Positions 1 to 47,944 of a stretch of 64,000 bases of DNA are shown here, piece by piece. The stretch is from Acanthaster planci (Eukaryota > Echinodermata > Asteroidea > Valvatida > Acanthasteridae), in NCBI RefSeq assembly GCF_001949145.1, contig NW_019091528.1:434320-498319 (forward strand), in the 5' to 3' direction. Positions within the stretch are counted from its first letter, which is position 1. Each line of letters opens with the position of its first letter. The notes below the pieces were generated by a model that ran no database searches, had not been told where the DNA came from, and saw only the letters and a program-made list of their open reading frames with translations. The position numbers were made by a program, and so were the translations under genes.

Positions 1-954
1 TTAATTCAGCCCTAAATACTGGTAGATGCATGTACACATAGTCTTTACAAACGATGACAAACGCCACCTTAGTCTTCAATTATCTTTTGGAATATGTTAC
101 CTAGGAAATCAGTTTGTCTCATTTTGTGCTTGGGAAAATGTGTACGTACATGTACATGTACACGTACGTGCATACAGACTGCCCTGTGTGCTGCATTACA
201 ACCGTGGACAAAAACCTGTGTCCATGTTCTATTTTTGGGAGCATTGAATGATGTCATACTTCCTTGTGGGCATATATGTACATGTGTGCCTTGATTTAGG
301 AATGCATCAAGCAGGCATAGAAAACCCTGAGCAGGACTGCCTGTATAAATGTCCTGCCTTTGTTGTGAAAAGTGCACCCAGCACGTGGGTTTTGGTTGTG
401 TGACGCTAAAAGCCCATGAGTAGATGTTGGGCCAGGAGACATTGTATTCAAGTGCAGGGCGTAGATACACCCCAAACTGTCACAGTTAATAGCATAAAGC
501 TTTTAGATTCTATTTGATATTCTTGTCAGAAAGGTTTTGTTCACATTAGGCGTACATATAATGCTGAATGGGTCCCAGCTCGGCAGAATGAAACAACTAA
601 ACATTGGAGAATGAGATTCAAAGTTTTTCATGGTGAAGGTGGCGGATAAAGGTGCATAGTATGTACAGGTAAAAGGTTTGCTCTAACACCATGTAAAATC
701 CTGGCAAACCTACATCTACGCTTACATACGTTTACTGGCTTTTATCAAGGTTGGCTTAAATCAAGTAATTTTTACTTCATCTTTGATTTAAATCAACAAT
801 TTTTGTCAGTAGTGGCAAAACTTTCATTTTTTCCCAGATGATTCACAGATTTTTTCCAGATTTCACACATTTTAAATGGCAAATTATACACTTTACTGAG
901 CCTTTAGTACATACTAAAGACTCCTCTCTTCAGTGAGGTATTTAATTAATTTCA

Positions 955-1020
955 TTGTACGAGCGACTTGAGCACCTTGGTGGATCTGTGTACTCTATAA
1001 ATTGTCATTATTATTATTGT
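955..1020 (-). repeat. Short interspersed repeat tail with (ATT)n
   Basis: The segment contains a 'gcgacttgagcacctt' stretch, then 'ctataaatt' and a short ATT run. On the minus strand this reads AATAATAATAATGACAATTTATA followed by a GGTGCTCAAG-like stretch. A related 'aatttatatagcgctc' block appears at 61680-61740. This pattern resembles a widespread marine-animal repeat with an ATT tail; the family assignment is inference. Confidence 0.35.
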
Positions 1021-1230
1021 TACTGTACGTGTACGCACATGGATATCAAGTAATCTGGGTCGGCAGGGTTTTTCCCATGTAGCTCAAGTCACTGAAGTTG
1101 TTTTAATTCAGAACAACTTTTTGGATTCAACGAATGATTTATAATCATTATGTAAAATGACAATCTAAGGTCTTCAACTGTCAATTAAACCTGGTAAAGT
1201 ACGGTAGCAGTAAACAATGTACATGTACAT

Positions 1231-1474
1231 GTAGTCATAAAATTACAGTGTATACGGTGTTGTTGCCAACCAGGGAAGACCAGTGAGTGAAAAAATGACG
1301 TGACATGTACACTGTACATGTAGTCATAAAATTACAGTGTATACGGTGTTGTTGCCAACCAGGGAAGACCAGTGAGTGAAAAAATGACGTGACATGTACA
1401 TGTAGTCATAAAATTACAGTGTATACGGTGTTGTTGCCAACCAGGGAAGACCAGTGAGTGAAAAAATGACGTGA
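1231..1474. repeat. Tandem triplication, unit about 82-89 bp
   Basis: Three near-identical copies begin with 'gtagtcataaaattacag' at 1231, 1320 and 1402, and each runs to 'aaaaaatgacgtga'. Spacer differences are small ACATGTAC insertions between units. The sharp repeat ends and near identity suggest a recent local duplication. Confidence 0.9.
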
Positions 1475-1643
1475 ACCACTGGTCCTTCCTTCTTATGGTG
1501 CATGTTGTTTTCTGGTTGAAAAACAACAAAATCCTGTGAACTACATGTCTATCATGCTTTGACAAAACTTGGAGCCTTGTTGAAAACCTTGATTCTACTA
1601 CCCTTGGTAGGTGTACATACAGGTACATGCTTAGTACATGTGT

Positions 1644-1806
1644 ACTTGGACAGGTACACACTTGGACAGGTACATACATGTACTTGGACAGGTACATACA
1701 TGTACATGTACTTGGACAGGTACATACATGTACATGTACTTGGACAGGTACATACTTGGACAGGTACATACATGTACATGTACTTGGACAGGTACATGTA
1801 CATGTA
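1644..1806. repeat. Minisatellite of ACTTGGACAGGTACAT units
   Basis: About seven units start with 'acttggacaggtac' and are extended by variable 'atacatgtacatgt' tails, giving 16, 22, 24 or 28 bp periods. The array sits in ACATGTAC-rich DNA. It creates long open frames on both strands, which are artefacts. Confidence 0.9.
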
Positions 1807-3411
1807 CGTCCACACGTACAGTGCAATGTACATATAGCGGTGTGTACCGGTACCTGGGCTCAGTCTGTTTATAAAAGTTAAAGGTGGTAACATTTATTGC
1901 TTATGTGATTTAATCAAGTAATTTAATTTAAATCCTTAAATTTAACTCATAATATGATTCTATAGCTAGAGGAGTGCTGTAAATAAATAATGAAAATTAC
2001 TCATACAGATATATACATTTGCTTAGTTTTAATTATGCTGAATTACAGATAATTATACTGAATTGTAGCAGTCCATTTGTGGGATATTGTGTGGAAAAAT
2101 ACTTAATACAGTTACTGTACAGTAGGTTGTGTACTTCTCGTACATACATGTCCATATGCAAGATAGACAAAGAGTACGGGCCCACTTACACCTGAAGGAT
2201 TCATGTACATGTGTATGTATGTACTGTACATGGACATGGATGCAGAGCTTACTGCCATTAAAACTTCAAATTCAGTTAGCAAAACATGTGTACATGTACA
2301 TGCAATATAGGTTTCTCGTGATCAGATTGCCTGAAAACTTTTCACTCACAAGACACCCTTAATTGGGGAGCGCAAGGATTCAATGTGTAAGTGGTGTGCC
2401 CAAGAAATCACATTTACATTAATGCATTTGGTAAAAAGTTCATTGCACCTTCTCAGGCTGTACAGTACATGTACTGTACTGGTACCGTGTAAGTCATGTG
2501 CATTTTAAGACTTATATGTCCTTGCACTTTCTCCTCATCCAAGTTATGGGAGCATGAAGGACGAAATTCTCAATTTCTGTTCTGATGTGGGCCATGCCTC
2601 GCAGCGGCCAGAGTCTGGTAGAAAATAGAGAAAGCTCTAGCCTTGGATGTTGCTGTCATTGCTCTGTCATCGTATGTGACCGTACTGAGAGGAGACAGAC
2701 ACAGGATGTGATTGAAATGCCGCTGGCTATAGATTAGACTAGCGATGTACAAGGAAATGCTCGGCCTACAATTTCTAGTGTTGATGTTGTCAGTGATTAC
2801 TATGAGGTGTGCAGGTGTACGGTGAATGCCGGACTTCCACCGTGCCTCCATCTATACTTTAATTTGTGAGTGTGGTAATTATACCATAAAAGATCTTTTA
2901 ACAAGGAAATACATGTACATTTAAATTAATGCACTGTACATGTACGTACAAGTGTGGTACAGAATACTTCTTTGTTTTGATTGGAAACATTGTCCAAAAG
3001 GAATTATATTATTCATAATATTGAGGAAAGGAAATGAAAAGGCTCATCCTGTGCCCAGGTCTTCAATTAGGCAAGGGTGTATGGTTTCATTTTGAAGTTT
3101 TCATTTTTTTTCAGGTACATGTAGATGTACATGTATAGCTGGGCCACCTGGCCAGCTCATGTACAAGTTTTTGACAAAGAGGAGAAAGGCTGGTTGGAAG
3201 GGCTACACCGCATGCCCAGCGTACACTCAAAGACTCTATAAATTGGTCGTGCACGCTCAGTGCAAACCGTACCATGAGAAACTCATGTGAACCTTAGCAT
3301 GCACACTTTGGGCTCCCACCAAAGGACCGTCATTGCCATGTACATGAACAAACATGCCACCTCTCTTGTTCCTGCTCAGAGCAGATATGGTAACAGTGAA
3401 CATGTACAGTA

Positions 3412-4009
3412 TTAACCACTTCCTGCCGGGGACTCCGGAATCGGAGATGTGTGCTTTATATGCGTGGCCTGGGTCTCCGAACTCGGACAAAGGAAACAGG
3501 GCCCTTTAACAAAAGACTGTACTCCGAGTAAAAGACCAGGCTGCTGGGCATTATCAACATTTTTCACTCTCAAAAGTGGTGATAATCCAGCCTTGTTTTG
3601 AAACCGTATACCGGGGTTTGGGGCTTTATCGCGAGCGGATACCTCTGGGGACAAAAGCGCTCCACCACTGTAGGGATGAGCCACACAGCACAGTTACACG
3701 CTAATCTGACCCCTATTGAAAAGAGGTCAGCAGTGCACTGAGCCAGGTTCGTGAACAAAAGAAAGTTACATAACACCGCACAATCAGGGCTCTTTTTACA
3801 AGGCTGCAGGCCTGGCTGAAATACTCGGGCATCAATGAAGGTCACCTGTCAACTTAGAGTAGTGCCTAAAGATTACTTCGTGCGGCTATAAACGTCCGTT
3901 AAATGAAATGATGAATTTTTGAAGAATTTATTTTGAAAATGGAAAAAATGATAATTATGCCAGCCCAGCATCGTCAACATTCAAAAATGCCCCAGCATGA
4001 AGTGGTTAA
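3412..4009. mobile_element. Candidate MITE with TTAA at both ends and 22-bp terminal inverted repeats
   Basis: The left end begins TTAACCACTTCCTGCCGGGG at 3412. The reverse complement of the right end (finishing at 4009) begins TTAACCACTTCATGCTGGGG. About 19 of 22 bases match. Both ends coincide with TTAA, the target duplicated by piggyBac-type transposases. No transposase frame lies inside the roughly 598 bp, so it would be non-autonomous. The piggyBac link is inference from the TTAA alone. The element ends 87 bp before an adaptor exon. Confidence 0.55.
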
Positions 4010-4096
4010 AGCAATGGTTTCAAGTACATTTGGGGAAACCAAATAAATTTTTGATCATCAATTGTTTCTTGTCTGTGTTTATGTTCTCTCATGCAG

Positions 4097-21189
<17,093 letters not shown>

Positions 21190-21864
21190 TCTTGCACTTC
21201 TTGGACATGCTCGCCACCGATTGACTCATTGTCATCACCTTTGTGACCATGCTTTGCCATTAATCGCAATCAGATACACAGAAAATTAGGTAACCACGTC
21301 AGACTTATTTGGTGTTGAATGTGAGTAATCCAGTCTCAAGACTTCCATTTTCAAAGACTGTTTTCCAGGTTTGATTCTTGTAAATTCCACAGCGAACATT
21401 TATTTTGACAGTGAATCTGGTTACTTTCAAATCACAGCTGTAGTTCATTTGGTCGGAGAAGAACCATGTGTTGAGGTTCTGTGTGAGACATACACTGTCA
21501 AGACAAATTTCCTGTGCTTGGCTTGACATTGACATTGTGCTACAGAATTGCCTAAAGGGAACATTGCATGTCACGGATCACGTTGTCATTGTGTCAGACA
21601 CCAGGGGGGTATTGTCAAATCCAGAGACTAGCAGAACTTGGCACCCTTGGAGTAGTGAATAGCTGAAACAATGCTTATCTACCTGAGTTGTAGAGGACAC
21701 ACCGTGTCTTTGCTGGGGCACATCAGAGCTTGGGCATTTAGAAACTCATGCCACCGATGTTCGTAGGTGGAGAGACATTGGGAAGGAGAAGAGCTCTGCT
21801 CATGTTGGAATTCGATGGTCATCTACCTTGACCACCATCCCAGTTGCCAGTTCTGGTGAAGCTG

Positions 21865-22038
21865 CCAAACACTGCAATCTGCTAAGCACGGAAATATTTT
21901 TGCTTAGCAACAGCAGGTTACCAGCTAAATTCTCTATTGATGCATGTCACTTGTAGCTGGTTCCCAGCTTGATTTTGCCTAGCAAGGAAAGTTTGCTAAG
22001 CAGTATTTCTGTCTGAGCTGCTCCATGACATGGGACCC
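21865..22038. mobile_element. Palindromic short element, 'GGGCCAATTTCAT' family, copy 2
   Basis: It carries CTGCTAAGCACGG near the left, GGTTACCAGC inside, and TTTGCTAAGCAG then TGAGCTGCTCCATGACATGG at the right, which mirrors the left end of copy 1. Diverged but recognisable. Confidence 0.6.
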
Positions 22039-22374
22039 TGATATGTTCATATTGAGTATTCCGCCGTACTTTCAGGTGCCATTGTGGTTGCGCGCTTTGC
22101 CCGCTGCTTGCTGGAAAAGTGGCTACGTTAATCCAGTATGAGTTATCAGTGGTGCAGTAGAGAGGGTTCAGAGGGTTGAATCACCTCTCCCCCTCCCCTC
22201 CCCCATAACCACAAAAAAGCTGAAAAGTAAAAAGAGAATAAAATGTCCCAGCCATGCTCTAAGGCTTTGTAAGATAAAGAAATTGAAATAGACGTAAGAC
22301 TTCCATCCATACAGATTTCTTTAGGTGAGTCACTACATGCAGGATGGTACCCTCCTCCCCTCCCACACACACAC

Positions 22375-22532
22375 NNNNNNNNNNNNNNNNNNNNNNNNNN
22401 NNNNNNNNNNNNNNNNNNNNNNNNNNNNNNNNNNNNNNNNNNNNNNNNNNNNNNNNNNNNNNNNNNNNNNNNNNNNNNNNNNNNNNNNNNNNNNNNNNNN
22501 NNNNNNNNNNNNNNNNNNNNNNNNNNNNNNNN
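22375..22532. other. Assembly gap (158 N)
   Basis: Run of N preceded by a CACACACAC stretch, so a dinucleotide repeat probably caused the gap. Frames crossing it are meaningless. Confidence 0.99.
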
Positions 22533-24914
22533 ACCTTCATTCTGGCTTCGTACACCCCTGTAAAGTAATCCTGAATTAAGAAAAGCTTCAAAGTGTTAAC
22601 GATAAGTTACAATGTGCTGCTGGATATGTCTAAAACGTGTACACTCGTGTTCAAAGTAAGCAAAGCATTTACTGAACACACATCACCTGTTTGTTCAACA
22701 AATGCAGAAACGGTGATAATTGTTCCAGTGTAGCTTAAGATGAGTAGCAATAAGGTACTGCAGGTGAAACAAGGACTCTTCCTTGCTTATTTGCAATTGT
22801 GTAGCAGTAAATTCCAACAGGGTTCAACATCCATTCATAGATACCTTAGACAATTTCCCCATTCAACAATGCGCAACGTGACCATGCTTTAACATTGGAT
22901 AATGCCCACTGCGATGTGATAATGTCCGCAGCGCTGGCACCTGGATACCAGACAGTTTAATCCAGTCCTGTTGGTCAAGAATCTGCGTGCACCGTGGCAC
23001 GCAAAACTTGTCACATGCATGCCAAGTCTATATATGGAGATTCTTCTGGACTACTTGCTCAAGGAATATACCATAAAATAGACAGGGGTGTTCGGGCATA
23101 TGAAAGTAATACTCTTGAAAAAACTCCTTGGAAATCCATCATATGTTGACTTCTTTTGACTCCGACTAAAACGGTATTTATGAATGGGAATAAAGTTGTG
23201 CTTGGTCAGGAGAATGAATGCTAATAATGCCCTCACCTGCTGCTCGGGCCATAGTTGCCTCCATTCTCCTGAGCAGAGACCAGCCAAACACATATTTATT
23301 CCCATATTTCATACTTTTTGTTTTCATTTTGACATATTTCACTGTTCATTTTATAGTCCAACAGACAGAACAAAAATGTGCAAATATCTAAAAAAAACAA
23401 AATGATAATAATAATAATAAGATGAATATACGTTGAGAAAGATCTCTACAAAGGTTTATTATATCAAGATGTGTTACAGCGTCAAGAGTGTATATAAATG
23501 TACATGTGTATGGCATTGACTATTATGTGCTTTGTGTATATTATTGTTAATAAGACTATGAAAACTTGTCAGTGCTTGGGTCACTGTTGAACTGCAGATT
23601 AACCTTAAGCCATTGCTAACGTACCTCTGTTCTTAACAAAATCCAATTTTACCTGTTGTATGTGAAGAAGATAATATTCCAAACTTAGCAATTATATGTG
23701 ATAGCATACTTGAGGTAAGTGTTCCTAGTGTTTCAAAATCATGTTTTGTTGATGTAATCTTCCCATTTCCTGGCGGAACTGTAACATGGTATGACAAAAG
23801 AAGATAGATAAGGCTGAATCTAGAACAACCTGGGATTTAAAAAGGCCCTTAAAATTGGAATTTCATTCTTTTTAAAGAAAAATCGTTTTTCCGGTCTCAT
23901 CGCTGTCAGTGGTTCCCTTGCCAGTGTAGTATACGTAACTGACCAACGGAGAAAAATAAACACAAACTTTCCACACTGTTATTAGAAAATAATTAGATAA
24001 ATTTTACAGAGGGGAGTAAAAATTTCTAGCAGTGTTGACACTCTATGACGATTTGTGAGCTTTGTGGAGGTCCACTGGGCCCAGTATTTTACTGCTTGTG
24101 AGGTAGAGTTTTGCCCTGTGATTTCACCGTTTAAAGCGTATCTTGTCCCTATGGTAACTGTGGCTTGAGGTCAGAGTTTGCTTAATCAAGGTCAAAGTTC
24201 AAAAAATATTAAGAGCTGCAGTGACTAGATAATAAGAATGGGGGGGGATAGGAACTGCCGTCTTGTTGAGAATATTATTGTCATCTTTTTTTACGGGTTG
24301 TAAATGTTGAAAATGTGTTGCCCTGAGCCATAATTGTTCCCTTTTGGGTGAAATCGTTGGAAGTACATTTTTTAATCACGGCTGCAGATGTCATAACATT
24401 TTGTGAGGTATGGAGACATGTTTTGAAACTTGTTTGTTGATCTTGATAACCTGATACCAAAAACAAAAATCTAGCTTTTCTTCAAGCAAGTATGATTTGT
24501 ATTTGTAAAGCCTCCAACCTTCCATGCTATCCGCAGCTATTTTTAACACTGTATGAATGTTGAGGCTTGCATTTTACGCCGACCGATTTGATTTTGGGTT
24601 GATTTTCAAGAAATTCATTTAACAGGTCACTCAGTTTGGTTGAAACTTCAGAAAAATGATTTCGCCACATTTGGACACATTTTTGTAAAGCAAAACAAGA
24701 TACACGTCCTCCATCAAGTAATAACTAAAAGCTTTTTGAATAAGTGACTTTCGGTTTTAAAATTATGCAACTGGTTTATATTGTTTTTATGAAAAGAAAA
24801 TGATTAGCACGGACATGCAGTGCATTCGGTTGTTTAAAGTACTTTGTAAATATAAAAAAGGTATATAATATATAATTCTATAACTCACTGTGGGGGCCCG
24901 TGGTGTCTGAAACC

Positions 24915-24920
24915 AATAAA
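24915..24920 (+). terminator. Candidate polyadenylation signal AATAAA (adaptor gene)
   Basis: AATAAA in 'gaaaccaataaacgaaagct'. It is the last canonical signal before the sequence changes character, 3.7 kb past the stop. An earlier AATAAA is at 23189-23194. Which is used cannot be told here. Confidence 0.4.
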
Positions 24921-27900
24921 CGAAAGCTTTGGTGTCCATGCAGAATGGATGTGAAATGTGGCCTCAACTTATTTCCTCCAAGGAGTGGTAACATTTGCAT
25001 AAAACATTTGTGGCTTGTGTATTTTTTGATTTTTTTTTACTTTGATCATTTCGTATGTATATGTCTGGCCCCCGGCCGATGGCTCAGGGTTCGCAGTCCC
25101 TCCGCCACCGAAGGGGGAATCGGAGGACGAAGCCAGGCAGGGTAAAGAACGGCAAGAGAGAATATTGACTGGAGCCTCATACTTCCGTAGGATTAGCCCG
25201 ATATTATTCCAGGATAAAAATTGGCCGAAGTAACCCCGAGCGTACCCCATGCAAAGTCAAAAGCCAACCAAGGAGACTTGAAAACTTCTAGCAATCCCCC
25301 TCCATGGTGCCCAAAGAGTATCACAAATTGCACCAGGAAGTAATACACTGCAGGCCACTTCCAGCCAAATACAAGCAGCTTGGACCTGCCCAAAATCATG
25401 CCCTGCACACTTGCAGATTTCAAAGGTCAAATTACCAACTTAATGATAATGGAGGAATCCCCAGCCCTCTACATGTTCGCTACCTTAACCCTTTAATACC
25501 ACGCGACCCAAGTGGTACAAAACGAAACCAAATATTTTTTATGCATGTATAACAGTGCGCGCAATAAAAACTACATTGATTAATCGTGAGTAGGAACACT
25601 CCTGCTCAAAACCTGACTCATCTCTGCATCAGAACCTCTCAAATGATCAAGATTTTCTCATGAGGTCACATCTACAGCTTGTCTCCACGTGATTCACAGG
25701 AGGTTACACAGTTCAGCTGAAGTGAATAAGTACAGTATAATACAGGAAACAACTTCCTTAAACTGTGTACACTGAACACTTGAAAAATTCTACCTAAGAG
25801 AAAACTATTCAATGAAGATAAAGTGCTACTTCAAACAACCAGGTACCACAAAATTCTGACAACTATGAGCCTTAAACAGGCAAACACAAAAGTGGGAGCA
25901 ACGCCCATCTCTAAAAGTACTTGAGGTTAAACTCACTGGAATATGAGGGAACAAGAAAAGGCATTTCTTCATAAACACAGTTTCACTGCGGAATGCAAAC
26001 AGAAGCCAAGCATTACACATGTAGGTCTCATGACAGGACGCAGACACCCAGTGTAAAAGGACTTGAAAATCAGTTGGACCAACTATAAAATATACCAGTG
26101 ACAATTAGTCCAAACCTGTCCCACAGGGCTTCTAATATAGAAATGCAAAATACACTCTCCAAGTCCTTAAAACTGGTGATTAACAATACCAGAATGCCAT
26201 AAACTTTCTATCTGAGCGATCCAACGAATTTAAATTTTCACACGCATCTACCAAACATGAATCCGGTTTTCAAAATGCAAAACACTGAGGTACATGTACT
26301 TTTCACAATTTGCATAAATACTTAATGAATGAAACAACCAACAAGGAGTGAGACATTTTCACCCTGAAAGCAAACCTCACAACAAAGAGAAGCTAGTAAA
26401 ACTATGTTCAAGCAACATCTAAGTGAAGTGAACGCACCTCTCACAATTATACACCACCAAAATGTAAGCTAGATAACGTCAATGTGGCAACCTGCCAGCG
26501 GCTAGGGACGAGTCCGTTGGGACCGAAGTATACCGTCCCCCTAGAAAGTTGGTCTTTGTCGAGATGATGGCTAATCTGATTGGTTAAAACTTAATGACGT
26601 ACCCCGGACAGACCTGACTTGAAATAAACTTGACCTGGACACCTGACTTATACACAACAATTAACAAGCGGCTGGTTTATTCATCAACACGCTCAACTAA
26701 TATACCAGCAGAGGGCGCTATTGACGGGAGACAGTGGCCGAGTTCGGGCGGTTTGTTCCCATGTGTTCACGAACAGCTCGATTTGTTGTTCGTGGGTCGG
26801 TCGCTCGAACGCCGGGAACAAACCAGCGATGCTAGTGACAAGCAACATGCAACTAACTGGCGGCGTCCATGCAGGCTGCGTTATTCGAGAGTTAATGTTT
26901 GGATGGGCTGAATTCTTTTCTATAACAGGAACATTCATTTCTGTGTTACAGAAAATAATTAATGTTAATTTTGCAAAACTTCCCATTGTCTACATGGTCC
27001 ATGGATTTGGGAGCCCTCTCTCTACTTTTTGCAGCTGTTCAAAAATCAAAATCTCACGAGTTTTTCCGTGTGTTCCTGTAAAACCCTGACGAGGAGCTGG
27101 TGTGTGATCCTGTTCCGAGAACAGTGTTCTTAAGTCGTGTTCCCGCCGTTCGAGCGCGAGAACAAGAAACCCGTGTTTGCAGAAGACAACTCATAGACAC
27201 GTGACACCAACGACCCACTAATCACATTTGATGGATTTATTCAGGCACTGTTTATCTGAACTCAATATTGGCTGATTCCACTGTGCGAATCATAAATACG
27301 ATGCTGTTAGCAACGAGTTCGTAACTGAAATATCCTATTTTATACCTTCATTTGTAAATATTTGGACTCCAGTGGCGATGCGGATGTGCAAAATCCGATG
27401 TTATATCTCCCGTCCAGTAAGTTGTTTCCTTGTTTCCAAGTTGTGTCTTTATGGGATGGGTCGTATTTTAAAAAACTGTGGCACTGTCCTTGGGTTCCCG
27501 GGTTTAGTAACTGACGTCGTTGTTGAACTCCAACCCTGAGTCGATTTTACGTTGTCGCGGGCTGGGACTTGCTTACATTTTATTTTATTTTTAATTAAAG
27601 CTGTTGTCGCATTTTTCTATCCCCTTACCATGAAATAGCTTAGTGTTTTGGTTTTTAGTTCCGTAAACAACACACACCGTCAATCGTTTTTATATCGTCC
27701 ATCACTATTTAAATTGGTACACTTGATCAATGTGCTCCGTAGGGAGGCAGTTGAAGGCCAGCTATACTTTCATTGTTTTTTCTTTAACTCTGTTTCTTCC
27801 TCTGCTATAGTGGCGTAAATTTGTGTCGGATAAATGGAGGATGATGGTGGATGGGGGGGGGGTGACGTGCCCATCCATGAAAATATAAAAATCGGAAGGG

Positions 27901-29513
27901 GGACAGGGGGTGACACCATTTGACTCTTTATAGAGGTCGATGTGCGTGATATTGATATATATCTGTAATATTTATTTAGAATGGCATATTTATGGCTTTT
28001 TAAAAATTTGCTTTTTTGAGTGATATTGAACGCATTTTTGTCATTGAAAGTTTGGAAAATTCTTCACAGTCCGCTTTATTGTATTTTTGTGCTCACCACA
28101 AAAAGGGTGAGGGGTGATTCAGTAGTCTGAGTATGGGGGATATATACCCCCCCCCCATGTACGTCCATGCTCTGTTGAAATCTGCTTCCCACCTTTTCAC
28201 AGCTGCGAACGAGGGAATACCGCCTCTGATGCGTATTTGTGCCGGTGTTAACCTTTTTCAAACCGAGATACTTGATTGACTACCCGATACTCAATTTTTT
28301 CTTATTTTCACAAAAAGCTCATTCCTCTTAACTCTAAAGATCTCTTCTACAGTCACCAAAGATGATTTGAACGTGAATGGACAAGCTAGTTAGTCATCTG
28401 AAGAGTGTCTGGTGTCATCGCCCTAGCAGAACTCCATCCAACTTTCATTATAATACTGAATTGCTTTGTGAGAGGTGTAAGAACGTACTTCGCAAATTGC
28501 ATGGGTTGGTACATTTATTTAATCTGTTACATATATTGTGGACTGATTTTTTTCTACGTCTGATCAAGTGGGATTTTGTTATGTAAATGTATTTTCAACA
28601 TTCCCAAACCACAGATATAGCGGCGTAACTTGGGCTTATGTCCGGGAGGCACCCGGGTTGCACACATTTTTTCAAGGGAGCACCACACAAGAAAATAATC
28701 TGCAGCTGCACATAAACTCAACAGAGATTATTCACAGATATCAAATGGAGGGAGACCTGGGGAAGGCGCGGGCATCCGCTGTGCACGGGGGGCACGTGCG
28801 CCCCACATAGAATAAACTAATAACCTTTGAACTCACACGAGCAGCTCGAACACGACATGCGTACTCATCACACCGGACACACTACCCGGATGGCCTACCG
28901 TGATCGCGGTGACAATACCACTCTGCAAGAGGGATGGAAATGCTCTCTTTTGATGTGAACACACCAAAAACTACTGAATAAAAACAAAAATGTGTGTTTT
29001 TTGCATTTGATACGGGTGTGGTTTTTTTTTAGGAATATATATGAATATTTCAGTGTTGAGTTTGGACATTATTTATCACTATTTAGACAAGGGAAGTCAC
29101 ACCTTAACTTGTGGCGCATCCTGGGTTTCCTTGTACAACGTTTGTTTCCGCTGAGCTGAGGTTTGCACTGAATGGGGAAGTTCTTTTCCATAGGGGACCT
29201 CAAAGGACATACACTTGTACAGGATTCAGACTTCAAGTTGGGTTGGAGGACACGGCGTGAACGCAGCGCTGCACTGATCCCATTACTTCATTTAAACAAA
29301 TAGGTCATGAGTTATTTTTTACTCTAGAAAATTAAAGTGAAATAAAACCTTTTGTATTTTAACAGGTAAGGAAATTCTGAAGAGGTTTTATCGAAACTTG
29401 TCATTGGACCGGTGGAACAAGTGTCTTCGTACTTGTTCATAATCATTATTTGAATGTTTCGAGATAGCGATCTAGACTTTGCACGGTACGCGTGTGGAGA
29501 ATCATAACACGCC
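24921..29513. other. Intergenic region, no gene recognised
   Basis: Between the likely end of the adaptor transcript and the GH31 promoter. It contains CpG-richer islands around 26,490-27,560 and 28,730-28,920, G/C homopolymer runs near 27,850 and 28,148, and a 16-bp imperfect inverted pair (CTCGAACGCCGGGAAC at 26804-26819 against GTTCCCGCCGTTCGAG at 27139-27154). The 122-codon + frame at 26721-27089 has no family resemblance and no supporting splice pattern. Confidence 0.6.
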
Positions 29514-29521
29514 CTATATAG
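29514..29521 (+). promoter_or_regulatory. TATA-like box of the GH31 gene
   Basis: CTATATAG lies 83 bp upstream of the first ATG (29604), so transcription would be expected to start near 29545 with a 5' UTR of about 60 nt. A GATA-like AGATAG and a CAAAGTC block (minus strand of 'gactttgcac') lie 30-50 bp further upstream. In animals GATA and HNF4 factors act on gut genes, so these are suggestive but weak matches. Confidence 0.4.
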
Positions 29522-29603
29522 GGATCGACGGGGGTTGTGCCACAGTTTACAGAGGTGCACTCCATCAATCAGTGTGATAATCGGTGGCATTTCTCGGTGA
29601 GGA

Positions 29604-47356
<17,753 letters not shown>

Positions 47357-47944
47357 AGATAAACCAAATAGACTGACCCACTCACAGCTGACTGAAGAAA
47401 GAAGATGGTTCTGCCGGCATGTAATTTCAAGGCTTCTCAGATGTAGTTCATCGCTCACACAGAGGCTTGAGGACAGACGGAAGCTTGTAGTTAACGAATT
47501 CAGGAAATCGTTTGACTTGATGGCAAAATTAATTAGAAACAACAACAGCACAGGGTACCAGGTTACCTGACACCAGGCGCTGATCAAGTATTTGCTCAGT
47601 AAGGTTACAGTTGAACGAGCCATACATGCCCTTCAAACTACCCCGATGTCTCCAAGGATGTATTTTGCATCGCAGAGATGTTAATTTTAAATGACAGGTT
47701 TTGCCCTTACTATGACATTTATTCAACACTTAGCATACAAGTGTTATGGCATGAAGTGTAAGGGTAAAACCAATAAGTTGAAAATTAACTACTGGCATAC
47801 GGAGACGAAAGTGAGGTTTTGCTTGCAGAACCGAGACTCCTCTATATCATCATTGCTGTGTAGGTTGCATGAGTATCTATTCAAAAGTGCAAAGCTTGCC
47901 AGTGCAGCCTCTCTTTGACATAGCAGAGCCAATTCTGGTATTAC

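Larger units (their letters stand above)
1..4096. other. Non-coding region, probably upstream intron of the SH2 adaptor gene
   Basis: I see no convincing exon here. The first 3.5 kb is crowded with ACATGTAC-like short palindromic runs, two tandem arrays (1231-1474 and 1644-1806), a short repeat tail near 955-1020 and a 600-bp inverted-repeat element (3412-4009). Because the first recognised adaptor exon at 4097 begins in mid-protein, this stretch is most simply read as intron. Open frames here are made of simple repeats and have no family resemblance. Confidence 0.5.
21190..24920 (+). other. Probable long 3' UTR of the SH2 adaptor gene
   Basis: After the TGA at 21187-21189 there is no further exon-like frame. 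AATAAA signals occur at 23189-23194 and 24915-24920. The stretch 22,600-24,900 is AT-rich and free of obvious transposon copies, unlike the neighbouring introns, which suits UTR sequence. It includes one palindromic repeat copy (21865-22038) and an assembly gap. The true mRNA end is not visible from sequence. Confidence 0.45.

Noticed and set aside
1332-1893. Overlapping open frames on both strands (Cys/Thr/Tyr/Val-rich) over the minisatellite
   Set aside because: They are translations of ACATGTAC and TTGGACAGG repeats in every frame; no start context, splice or family signal.
26721-27089. 122-codon + strand frame in the intergenic region
   Set aside because: No family resemblance or splice logic; lies in CpG-rich DNA with an imperfect inverted repeat.
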